Of a DNA stretch of 64,000 bases, positions 32,173 to 38,753 are shown in pieces. The notes below the pieces were generated by a model. It was given only the letters and a program-made list of their open reading frames with translations. It was not told where the DNA came from and did no database searches. This DNA comes from a virus. The stretch's first letter is position 1. Every line of letters begins with the position of its first letter. The stretch is taken from positions 1-64,000 of IMG/VR virus record IMGVR_UViG_3300050821_006345. One strand, given 5' to 3'. Position numbers and translations under genes: made by a program.

Positions 32173-32500
32173 ACGTGGGTGGATTTCATCCGATCCACAA
32201 ATCCAGCGAAAAACCGATTCCCGCCACGGCCTGATCCGCCGCTACGTCCTGCATCTGGCAAAATCAATCCAATTCATGACGGTGGACGATCTGATGCCGT
32301 TGATGACTCGTCCGCAAGCCTACAGCGCGCTTCAGCAGGCCGTTAAATATGGTCAGATGAAGATTTATCAGAAAGGCAAGTCTGGGCCAACACCAAGAAG
32401 AACTTTATTTATTTCGGTTGACAATCAGGCGGTTTATGGCAGACTCTCCCTATCGCAGATGGCGAAGAGCCTGAAGCGAACTAAAGGCAAAATAATATGA
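32114..32500 (+). CDS. Hypothetical protein (128 aa), wHTH-like
   Basis: TTG start at 32114 or a later one near 32126. LIRRYVLHLAKSIQFMTVDD followed by LMPLMTRPQAYSALQQAVKY and GQMKIYQKGK reads as a winged helix. Its last 80 bp contain the next promoter and hairpin (32418-32479), so the same DNA is both coding and leader. Confidence 0.5.
   Translation: MKTKLKKPKDFKSLRQIGIERGWISSDPQIQRKTDSRHGLIRRYVLHLAKSIQFMTVDDLMPLMTRPQAYSALQQAVKYGQMKIYQKGKSGPTPRRTLFISVDNQAVYGRLSLSQMAKSLKRTKGKII
32418..32479 (+). promoter_or_regulatory. Promoter plus 27-nt GAAGA leader hairpin (copy 5)
   Basis: TTGACA (32418-32423), 16 bp, CAGACT (32440-32445), 7 nt, hairpin 32453-32479 with arms UCGCAGAUGGC and GCCUGAAGCGA around GAAGA. 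Outer 4 bp, GA/GA internal loop, inner 3 bp. A 17-nt linker leads to the ATG at 32497. It lies within the 3' part of the preceding gene. Confidence 0.8.
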
Positions 32501-33738
32501 ATGCGGAACTGATTCTTCGAGAAATATGCGCCCGATGGGATTTGGGCGTTGACCGCCTGTCTCGCGCCGAGGCGGTGCCAATCGAATCCAAGCGTCCAGA
32601 ATTCACCGAGCTTGCCGCGACAATTGGCCATGCCAAGCAGCTTCTGAACGGAGACTTTGATTATCTTGCACGACGGAATTCTGGACGCAAGAAGGCCGAC
32701 CTTTCTGGAGTGGACTGGAACAAGTCCAACCACCAGATTGCCGCCGAGACCGGACTTTGCTATGCTTCGGTTTGCGCCAAGCGGCCAGCAGACCGCAAGC
32801 CAATTGCGAAAGGGCTAAATCCAATTGACTGGAACGCCGTGGACTTTAAGCGCAGCGACCTTGACATTGCCGAGGAATTTGGAATATCTGGTGCAACGGT
32901 GCATAAAAACCGAGTCCGTCTCGGCCACCATTCTTCCACCAAACTGACCCGCCTCTTTGACTGGGCATCGGTTGACTGGTCAAAGAACAACGGAGAGATT
33001 GCCGCCGAACTTGGCACATCCATTAACAACGCCCGTAAATATCGGGCGAAAGCGGGTCGGAAGAATCCGTTTACAACGGATGCCAGCCGGCCACATCGGA
33101 AGGTGACCAAGGAGATGATTGAAACGGCCAACTGGCTGGAAGACCGAGACGTAGATATTTGCCAGCGGTGGGGCGTTACCAGAGAGCGCGTCCGTCAGCT
33201 GCGGATTGAGAACAAGAAGCCGGCGTGCATCTACAAAGATCGCCACGGTCTGCCAATGATGAAGGCAATTGCTGGCCTTCGCCATGAATTAACCGGCTTG
33301 GACTTGGCCGCCATCACCAACAGGCTGACTCCGGTGGTCGGAGCAATCCGGAGGCCTTCGCTTATCTCCGCGCTGAGATTCCTTGGAGTTGATTACGCAT
33401 CGAAAAAGATTCGGAATAAGCGCATGAAGTATCCGTATGATGATATGAATTGGGAATTGCCGAACTGCATTCTCAGCATTATTTATGACGCTCCAAAAAA
33501 TGTAATTGCCCGTGGCAGACATCTGAACTGCAAGCCTGCGCCGAATTGGACGATGGGCGGTGCATTTAACCGCAAGTTTGAAGACCGTGAATTTCAGGGG
33601 GCGGTCGCGCAGGAAATTTTGTTCGCCGAATCCAAAGGCTTCAATAACCGAATCGCCGCGAACGAATATCTGCTTGAAAGGAAGGCGGCGGCGGATGCTG
33701 TGGCAGAAAAACGCCGGCGAACCATCGCCGCATCATGA
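32497..33738 (+). CDS. Tandem helix-turn-helix protein
   Basis: 413 residues with repeated homeodomain-like units, each opening with a Val-Asp-(Trp/Phe) or similar: DWNKSNHQIAAETGLCYASV (about 71-90), DFKRSDLDIAEEFGISGATV (about 115-134) and DWSKNNGEIAAELGTSINNA (about 155-174). A fourth, DRDVDICQRWGVTRERVRQL (about 212-231), resembles a sigma-4-type HTH. The C-terminal 180 residues have LRFLGVDYASKKIRNKRM and no named domain. Several HTHs in a row suggest binding to a long or repeated DNA site. It heads an operon with a hairpin leader. Confidence 0.7.
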   Translation: MNAELILREICARWDLGVDRLSRAEAVPIESKRPEFTELAATIGHAKQLLNGDFDYLARRNSGRKKADLSGVDWNKSNHQIAAETGLCYASVCAKRPADRKPIAKGLNPIDWNAVDFKRSDLDIAEEFGISGATVHKNRVRLGHHSSTKLTRLFDWASVDWSKNNGEIAAELGTSINNARKYRAKAGRKNPFTTDASRPHRKVTKEMIETANWLEDRDVDICQRWGVTRERVRQLRIENKKPACIYKDRHGLPMMKAIAGLRHELTGLDLAAITNRLTPVVGAIRRPSLISALRFLGVDYASKKIRNKRMKYPYDDMNWELPNCILSIIYDAPKNVIARGRHLNCKPAPNWTMGGAFNRKFEDREFQGAVAQEILFAESKGFNNRIAANEYLLERKAAADAVAEKRRRTIAAS

Positions 33739-33968
33739 GCGAGAAGCGACACCTCTACGAGAAGCGGCAGAAGAAGCAGTTTGCCGAAATATGCGGCGCA
33801 ACTGGCAAGCGGATGTTCTCCACACACGAAGGCGCGCTGCTATTTGCCGGAAACATGAACGATCCACGTCGAGACACTCCGATGGAGTGGCGTGCATATC
33901 TTTGTAAATATTGCCAGGAATATCACCTCACAAGCCAGCCGTTAAGAACTTATGCAAGAGTCAATTAA
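33735..33968 (+). CDS. Small phage zinc protein (77 aa)
   Basis: MSEKRHLYEKRQKKQFAEIC, then RAYLCKYCQEYHLTSQ near the C-terminus, the CxxC...H pattern of a widespread small phage protein family of unknown role. ATGA overlap with the HTH gene. Confidence 0.65.
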   Translation: MSEKRHLYEKRQKKQFAEICGATGKRMFSTHEGALLFAGNMNDPRRDTPMEWRAYLCKYCQEYHLTSQPLRTYARVN

Positions 33969-34131
33969 ACAGCCAGGTGAACTGGAATTGCGGGCAATCC
34001 GCGACGCAGTATTTGAACATGGCTCCTCACAGGAGAACTGGGACGGGTGCATGGACAGCTGGATGCGTCCAGAGGAAACCAAGTGGCTTCAGGATGAATA
34101 CGCCAAGCTGAAGGCGAAGGAGGCCAAGTGA
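33952..34131 (+). CDS. Small hypothetical protein (59 aa)
   Basis: MQESIKQPGELELRAIRDAV, then FEHGSSQENWDGCMDSWMRP. Acidic, with a Lys-rich helical end. Overlaps the previous gene by 17 bp and the next by GTGA. Good coding character despite its size. Confidence 0.6.
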   Translation: MQESIKQPGELELRAIRDAVFEHGSSQENWDGCMDSWMRPEETKWLQDEYAKLKAKEAK

Positions 34132-34253
34132 AAAGCCCTAAAAAGTCATGGTTTATTGTGGCAATCAAGTCTGCCAAGTTTTCCTGCGACGACATCTGCC
34201 GCGATGCGAAGAAGGCTGGACTGACGCGGTGGTGCATCTGTGCCGAGCGATGA
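34128..34253 (+). CDS. Small Cys-containing protein (41 aa)
   Basis: GTG start coupled as GTGA: MKSPKKSWFIVAIKSAKFSC, then DDICRDAKKAGLTRWCICAE. Four Cys could bind zinc. Coupled to the next gene as ATGA. Confidence 0.5.
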   Translation: MKSPKKSWFIVAIKSAKFSCDDICRDAKKAGLTRWCICAER

Positions 34254-34492
34254 AGTGTTTAAGCCAGCGCGAATTGGACGAGTGTGTTGCGGCAATGAAA
34301 AATGCCGTGGCACGCGGAGATTATCCGGTTCGCCAGTTGCGGCAGGAAAAGTTAATCATAATGGACGCGAAACATTCAATGCAAAGAACCTGCATGCAGC
34401 GGCTGCGTGACTATCGTCGGTCAATTGGTCTAAACGCCCACGGTCTTCCCAAGAAGGATTTTAGGATTGGCCGTCCACGGAGGAAAACATAA
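34250..34492 (+). CDS. Hypothetical basic protein (80 aa)
   Basis: MKCLSQRELDECVAAMKNAV, then RQEKLIIMDAKHSMQRTCMQ and a basic C-terminus (RIGRPRRKT). ATG set by ATGA overlap. Possibly DNA binding. The stop overlaps the next ATG as TAATG. Confidence 0.6.
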   Translation: MKCLSQRELDECVAAMKNAVARGDYPVRQLRQEKLIIMDAKHSMQRTCMQRLRDYRRSIGLNAHGLPKKDFRIGRPRRKT

Positions 34493-34848
34493 TGGCCTGC
34501 CGATACTGCATTGACGTTCCTTCTGGCCAGTATTGCGATGGTTGCGGCCAGCTTGTCGTTAAGAATCACGGCCAGCACCAGATATTTCCACAGGACTCGT
34601 CGCGGTTTGGCCAGTCTCTTGGCGAGTATGATTTAACAAATCCAGAAAATTTAAGACGGCTTATGGTTCACGAACCAACGCTTCATGCCGTGCCGAATTC
34701 GATGAGATGCCAAGAAACCGCCCCAAGACGGAACGAGCCAAGTTATGGCCTTCGATGTGCGTTTCATCGCGACCATTCTGGGCCACATTGCACCAACGCA
34801 AATACGGCAGACCACTCAAGGCAGACGTGGGAAGAAGTGCCGTTTTAA
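34492..34848 (+). CDS. CxYCxDVP zinc-ribbon family protein
   Basis: 118 residues. N-terminal CRYCIDVPSGQYCDGCG (3-19) is the family signature. A second metal-like motif, CAFHRDHSGPHC (about 89-100), resembles the C-x3-GHxGxH motif of the 35074 and 38144 proteins. The middle is unassigned. Paralogues: 35074, 38144, 41693, 62998 and the broken 39755. Function unknown. Confidence 0.75.
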   Translation: MACRYCIDVPSGQYCDGCGQLVVKNHGQHQIFPQDSSRFGQSLGEYDLTNPENLRRLMVHEPTLHAVPNSMRCQETAPRRNEPSYGLRCAFHRDHSGPHCTNANTADHSRQTWEEVPF

Positions 34849-35073
34849 TAGATGTTGAATAGGCACTGAATATGCTGTGAATATGTTTTACAACAAACAT
34901 GGCTTGGCAGACACGAGACGTCAGTCCGTTTTCATTGGCGATTTATGAATTGGCGATTATTGCTTGTAAATCTTATGCACGGCTTATTCACAGCTTATTA
35001 AACTTCTGTTCAAATTTTCCACTTCTTATTTCGTTGAATTTCGGCCACAGAAAACGCATCATGTTTCATTGAT
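34849..35073. other. AT-rich intergenic region with DnaA-box-like sites
   Basis: No gene. It has TTATTCACA at 34984-34992, a match to TTATNCACA, and a looser reverse site TGTGAATAT near 34876, in a strongly AT-rich stretch with several TTATT words. Candidate replication origin or promoter region for the 35074 gene; no good -35/-10 pair was found. Confidence 0.4.
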
Positions 35074-35667
35074 ATGTCCTGCAAATATTGTTCCGATGTC
35101 CCGCTTGGCGCGTTCTGCGATGAATGCGGAGAGAAGCGGTCGTCTCCACTTATTGGCGATTCAATTGTTGGCCGACTTAATCCAAATTTAAGTCCGTGCG
35201 GCGGACATCGGGCATGTCTGGCGTTTGGCAACAGTGCTATTTACGACAATGATGAAAGAATGTGCCGCGACCATTCTGAAGGATACATTTGCACGCTTCC
35301 GGTCGGCCATAACGGAAATCATGTAGGATGCTCACGAGTCCGTCACAATAATCATTCATGGCCGAGAGTCGAAGCCATTGATAATCTCGACCGCGAGATA
35401 CGAAGATACAACGATGGATTGCCAGTGCGCGGAAATGGCCGATGCCAAGCTACGACCGCGAGTGGAATGATCTGCACCAGAACAGCCGAACACGACGGAA
35501 GCCATGCGTTCGCTTGGCCAGCAACGGCGGAGAATGTTCTGCGCGAACCACAACATCGGTGTCTGGCCGTTCACGCCGGTTCTGGAATGCAGTGCATCTT
35601 TGCACCGGGACACGAAGATTATCACCGAGTGGTTACGCCAGATGGCTCGGATTGGAGATGGCGTTAA
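35074..35667 (+). CDS. CxYCxDVP zinc-ribbon protein with C-x3-GHxGxH repeats
   Basis: 197 residues. Residues 3-19 are CKYCSDVPLGAFCDECG. It then has repeats of a Cys-x3-(G/E)H-(N/D)-G-(N/S)-H unit: CTLPVGHNGNH, CTRTAEHDGSH and CIFAPGHEDYH, each preceded by CxA or Cys 8-10 residues earlier. Such units likely coordinate zinc one by one. The repeats make this the largest member of the family in the window. Confidence 0.75.
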   Translation: MSCKYCSDVPLGAFCDECGEKRSSPLIGDSIVGRLNPNLSPCGGHRACLAFGNSAIYDNDERMCRDHSEGYICTLPVGHNGNHVGCSRVRHNNHSWPRVEAIDNLDREIRRYNDGLPVRGNGRCQATTASGMICTRTAEHDGSHAFAWPATAENVLREPQHRCLAVHAGSGMQCIFAPGHEDYHRVVTPDGSDWRWR

Positions 35668-35684
35668 ATAGTTGATTATTCAAG

Positions 35685-35745
35685 TTGACAATAAGCGGCC
35701 ATAGTGTATTCTGTTGGTAGCTGGACGCTGAAGAGGCGGAAGGCG
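35685..35745 (+). promoter_or_regulatory. Promoter plus 27-nt GAAGA leader hairpin (copy 6)
   Basis: TTGACA (35685-35690) with ATTCAAG extension, 16 bp, TATTCT (35707-35712), 6-7 nt, hairpin 35719-35745 with arms AGCUGGACGCU and GGCGGAAGGCG around GAAGA. Inner helix 4 bp, GA/GA-type internal loop, outer helix only 3 bp. A 14-nt linker leads to the ATG at 35760. The least perfect copy, but the loop and spacing are kept. Confidence 0.8.
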
Positions 35746-35759
35746 AGAAAGAACAAAAT

Positions 35760-35933
35760 ATGAAGCGGAAATTTACAGCGGCAAGACAGGCCGAGCGATG
35801 CAATGCGGTTGTTAAACTGGCCGATGGCTCAACGGCAGACTGTATGCGCCGCGCAATCAAGAACGGCCATTGCCACCAGCACGATAAAATATCAATGCAG
35901 CGTAAAGAAATGGCGGTGCAATCGTGTGCATGA
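35760..35933 (+). CDS. Small basic protein (57 aa)
   Basis: MKRKFTAARQAERCNAVVKL, then DCMRRAIKNGHCHQHDKISM. Cys/His content may allow zinc binding. Its place right after a hairpin leader, and ATGA coupling to the next gene, support it as real. Confidence 0.6.
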   Translation: MKRKFTAARQAERCNAVVKLADGSTADCMRRAIKNGHCHQHDKISMQRKEMAVQSCA

Positions 35934-36142
35934 CAGAACATCTTGGCGGAGTGAGGACGGTATCCGACAACTGGACGCCGTGTCTGTTTGGACAAGTCCT
36001 TATCGGCGCGAGAATCAAGCTTCAGCCGGACGGCATCGTTTACGTCAAGACCGGCTACGGCAAATACACGCGCGAAGGCCGCCATCCCAATTCAGAATGG
36101 CACTTTGGTTACATGGACATGGCGGTTCTGGTTGAAGGCTAA
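35930..36142 (+). CDS. Hypothetical protein (70 aa)
   Basis: MTEHLGGVRTVSDNWTPCLF, then GQVLIGARIKLQPDGIVYVK. Beta-rich. Start by ATGA overlap. Not recognised. Confidence 0.55.
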   Translation: MTEHLGGVRTVSDNWTPCLFGQVLIGARIKLQPDGIVYVKTGYGKYTREGRHPNSEWHFGYMDMAVLVEG

Positions 36143-36146
36143 ACCT

Positions 36147-36362
36147 ATGAATATACTTTGCTCAATGTTTGGCCACCAGCCTCCGGTCTATGCTCCGAAA
36201 GGATGGTTCTCGCCGGGAGAGGAATACGCGCGGCGAGTTGTGCCAATAGCGACCGATGGCATTGGCCGCGAACACGCATACGTTGAATCGGAGTGTCCTC
36301 GGTGTGGCGAGACGTTCACATTGTGTCGGATTCATCTGCCGACCAGAAAGGATAAGCCGTGA
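36147..36362 (+). CDS. Zinc-ribbon-like small protein (71 aa)
   Basis: MNILCSMFGHQPPVYAPKGW, then CPRCGETFTLCRIH. Resembles 'DUF1660-type' phage proteins that begin MxxxCxxxGH and carry one CxxC; the name is from memory. The 3' end overlaps the next GTG start. Confidence 0.6.
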   Translation: MNILCSMFGHQPPVYAPKGWFSPGEEYARRVVPIATDGIGREHAYVESECPRCGETFTLCRIHLPTRKDKP

Positions 36363-36598
36363 ACTCGCCACTTGAATACAGCGGTCGGCCAGCGGCGTTC
36401 AATCCGAAGTTTGGATTGGCCGTGGACGATGCCGGTGAGCCAATTTTAGCGCACGACGCAACATTGGTTCTGTGTGCTTGGCACGATGCGGACAAGTCGC
36501 TTACAAAGCAGCTGAAGGCTGCTGGCTACCAAGTATCGCATGGGATTTGCGCGGATCATTTGGCATCGGAAATGGCCACGCTCAAAGATGATGAATAA
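36359..36598 (+). CDS. Hypothetical protein (79 aa)
   Basis: GTG start overlapping the previous stop. NSPLEYSGRPAAFNPKFGLA, then LVLCAWHDADKSLTKQLKAA and GYQVSHGICADHLASEM. The CxWH...D...SHGIC.DH pattern resembles a small phage family often annotated only as hypothetical. Confidence 0.6.
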   Translation: MNSPLEYSGRPAAFNPKFGLAVDDAGEPILAHDATLVLCAWHDADKSLTKQLKAAGYQVSHGICADHLASEMATLKDDE

Positions 36599-36815
36599 AC
36601 CACTCCATTGCGGCAAGCTGTGTCAGCCGGTCATGCTGCGGCAGATTGTTTCCAAGCGTCCGTTCTTCAACTGCTGGATTCAATTCTTCCGCTGTCGGGT
36701 ATGCGGCGAGCAGTTTGTGCCATATCAAACGTCAGCCGATACGTCCTACATGGACTCGCTTGAGCCATTGAGACTTGCGGCCATTGCCGAAGAAACCATA
36801 CGCTACGGAACGTGA
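36588..36815 (+). CDS. Small zinc-ribbon protein (75 aa)
   Basis: MMNKPLHCGKLCQPVMLRQI, then FFRCRVCGEQFVPYQ. Starts at the ATG pair 36588/36591, overlapping the previous gene by 11 bp. Function unknown. Confidence 0.5.
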   Translation: MMNKPLHCGKLCQPVMLRQIVSKRPFFNCWIQFFRCRVCGEQFVPYQTSADTSYMDSLEPLRLAAIAEETIRYGT

Positions 36816-36892
36816 ATGTTATATCGCCAAATCTGGCTGAGAATAAAACAAGGCTTGATTCACAACCGGAGAAATAGCAGGCTTAAACCACT

Positions 36893-37042
36893 ATGAACAA
36901 CAACACCAAGAATCGGAAACGGCTAGAGCGCAAAGACGCCAAGTTCCAGCCCAGACTTTCCATGAAGCCAAAAGTAGCCGCCAGCGGCTGCAAGGACGGT
37001 CTTTCTCTGGGCGACCAGAAACGCATCTTTTACGGAGTATGA
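36893..37042 (+). CDS. Small basic protein (49 aa)
   Basis: MNNNTKNRKRLERKDAKFQP, then RLSMKPKVAASGCKDGLSLG. Highly basic at the start. No SD; about 75 bp of unassigned sequence precedes it. Confidence 0.45.
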   Translation: MNNNTKNRKRLERKDAKFQPRLSMKPKVAASGCKDGLSLGDQKRIFYGV

Positions 37043-37058
37043 CACCCTGAACGGAACG

Positions 37059-37193
37059 GTGAAACGGCTTCGCATGGCGTTAAGCGGGCTTGTTGGCGAG
37101 CAATGTGGCGTTATTGACGCGCCAGATGCGTTGGCAAACATAAATGCTGTGGCTAATGCCCAATCGGAATTTGACAGAATCAAGCTCGCCTAG
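37059..37193 (+). CDS. Possible small protein (44 aa)
   Basis: GTG start, KRLRMALSGLVGEQCGVIDA then PDALANINAVANAQSEFDRI. Codon content looks genuine. The open frame extends upstream without an ATG, so the start is uncertain (ATG at 37074 also possible). Confidence 0.4.
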   Translation: MKRLRMALSGLVGEQCGVIDAPDALANINAVANAQSEFDRIKLA

Positions 37194-37205
37194 TAAATTA
37201 ACTGC

Positions 37206-37598
37206 GTGCCGAACAACCTCGTAATTTGTCCCATCTGCGGTGAAGGCGATGCGGAGTGTCGAGTGGAAGGAGACGGCCAGATCATCCACTGCGAAAATCT
37301 GCGATGTGCTTCAAACGGTGGAACAAACGCCTCCAAGCTGCTTGCGTCAATCACACCTCAGACAGCCAGAGCCGGCAACCGCCCAATTGAGCCGTCACCA
37401 GACAGAGACATCGCCGAGGAACTTGGCCGCTTGTCCGCAGAACAGATGGATGAGCCGGAGATGTGCGGAGCTTGCTCTGCCAATCTTCGCATGGACGCCA
37501 TGAAACTGGCCGTGGACTCGTTCCACGACACGCCAACCACACAAAAGCTGCTGGATAGGGCGGAGTCCATATTCTGCTGGTGTCTGGACGTTGACTGA
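37206..37598 (+). CDS. Zinc-ribbon phage protein (130 aa)
   Basis: GTG start. N-terminal CPICGEGDAECRVEG...HCENLRC is a treble-clef or ribbon-like site. Second half: CGACSANLRMDA and helices ending in FCWCLDVD. Last gene before the bidirectional terminator. Function unknown. Confidence 0.65.
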   Translation: MPNNLVICPICGEGDAECRVEGDGQIIHCENLRCASNGGTNASKLLASITPQTARAGNRPIEPSPDRDIAEELGRLSAEQMDEPEMCGACSANLRMDAMKLAVDSFHDTPTTQKLLDRAESIFCWCLDVD

Positions 37599-37616
37599 CG
37601 TCCGGCAATGGCAGTT

Positions 37617-37648
37617 AAAACGCGCCAGAAGGCTTTCTGCTGCGTTTT
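37617..37648. terminator. Bidirectional terminator
   Basis: AAAACGC...GCGTTTT (37617-37623 with 37642-37648) closed by an inner CAGAA/TTCTG helix and a GGCT loop. It has A-tract on one side and T-tract on the other, so it can end the rightward operon (37598) and the leftward gene 37705-37956. Confidence 0.7.
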
Positions 37649-37704
37649 GATGCCAAAACCGCACGGAAACACCAGAAAGCGTCTCCGCACGGTTAAATGG
37701 CCGA

Positions 37705-37956
37705 TTACGCCGGTTGATGCTTGCCAAAGTTAGACCGCCAGACCGTGGCCTTGCGTCCAGCTCCCCGACGAACCATGCGAACCAGCTTGTGCCGCCACAA
37801 TGTTTCAATCGCGGCATTGATTGCGCCCCGATTAATGACCAACTGGTGGAAGTGGCTGTGAAGGCTGTGGATGACGTCCCCGGATGTGAATTTATCGCCC
37901 AGCTCGCCGGAGATTTGAACTATGCGATTCCTTAATGTTTTACGTTTTGTTTTCAT
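37705..37956 (-). CDS. Small winged-helix regulator
   Basis: 83 residues, MKTKRKTLRNRIVQISGELG. TSGDVIHSLHSHFHQLVINR followed by GAINAAIETLWRHKLVRMVR is a clear wHTH: helix, recognition helix, wing. It faces a 187-bp control region with direct repeats (38062-38103) that could be its operator. Confidence 0.65.
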   Translation of the reverse strand: MKTKRKTLRNRIVQISGELGDKFTSGDVIHSLHSHFHQLVINRGAINAAIETLWRHKLVRMVRRGAGRKATVWRSNFGKHQPA

Positions 37957-38061
37957 ATGTTGTGTTGGCCAGTTTTGACCGACATGAAGTAACGCAGCTA
38001 GTGTGCCAGTGTTTGGAGTGCCGGAATTTCAAAGAATAGGCCGTTTTTATCTATAAGGCCA

Positions 38062-38103
38062 TTGCAAATGACAAGATGTTTAATTGCAATAGACAAGGTT
38101 TAA
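38062..38103. repeat. Tandem 20-22 bp direct repeat (operator-like)
   Basis: Two adjacent imperfect copies sharing TTGCAA, GACAAG and GTTTAA (38062-38083 and 38084-38103) lie in the AT-rich space between the divergent genes 37956 and 38144. Such repeats are typical of operators for small autoregulators. Confidence 0.5.
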
Positions 38104-38143
38104 TTCCATTGATTTATGTCGGGAAAATTCGCACCATGGATTC

Positions 38144-38494
38144 ATGAAGTGCCGTTATTGTGAAGATGTTCCATCCGGAAGCTACTGCGATGGGTGCGGA
38201 GAGCTTCGGGTTTGCGACCGCGCGTCTGGGCACTCTGGCAATCATTCTGGCCTGATCCAGTGCGGCATGGATTATCGCTATGGAGATTACGCTCCGTGGC
38301 ACACCTGCACGCTGCCGATGGGACACGACGGCGCGCATGGACAGAATGCCGATACTCCGTTAACGAACGCAGTCGCAGATATTCAGGCGGCATCTACTCG
38401 TCAAAGTTATTCTGGTAGTGGATCTCGTCCGCCACAGCCAGACCGCACCTATGGAACCCAGGAAACGCGTCACGCCCAGCTTGTAAGGGATTAA
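38144..38494 (+). CDS. CxYCxDVP zinc-ribbon protein with GHxGxH units
   Basis: 116 residues. CRYCEDVPSGSYCDGCG (3-19), then CDRASGHSGNHSG and CTLPMGHDGAHGQ, two units of the repeat also found in 35074. The C-terminal 50 residues are disordered (Ser/Gly/Arg). Convergent with 38491 by 4 bp. Confidence 0.75.
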   Translation: MKCRYCEDVPSGSYCDGCGELRVCDRASGHSGNHSGLIQCGMDYRYGDYAPWHTCTLPMGHDGAHGQNADTPLTNAVADIQAASTRQSYSGSGSRPPQPDRTYGTQETRHAQLVRD

Positions 38495-38703
38495 GTCCTG
38501 CCGAAGTCCTCGGCAATGCCGATCCAAAACGACTCCTCGTCCTCCTTTTTGCACGAGTCAGCAATGGCAATCTTGCGGACAATCACCTTCTTCTTCTGTT
38601 CCGGAGTCATGTCTTTCCAGTGAAACCACACGCCGGCAATGATGAACGGCTCATTGGGCGACAGATTGCCATCAACCATTGGCTCAATTAATAATTTGTT
38701 CAT
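38491..38703 (-). CDS. Hypothetical protein (70 aa)
   Basis: MNKLLIEPMVDGNLSPNEPF, then IIAGVWFHWKDMTPEQKKKV. Longer starts up to 38772 would overlap the gene upstream. No recognised domain. Confidence 0.5.
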   Translation of the reverse strand: MNKLLIEPMVDGNLSPNEPFIIAGVWFHWKDMTPEQKKKVIVRKIAIADSCKKEDEESFWIGIAEDFGRT

Positions 38704-38753
38704 ACGAAACTTATGATGCCAAATAGCCGATGGAACATCAAGAACCATCGCGC

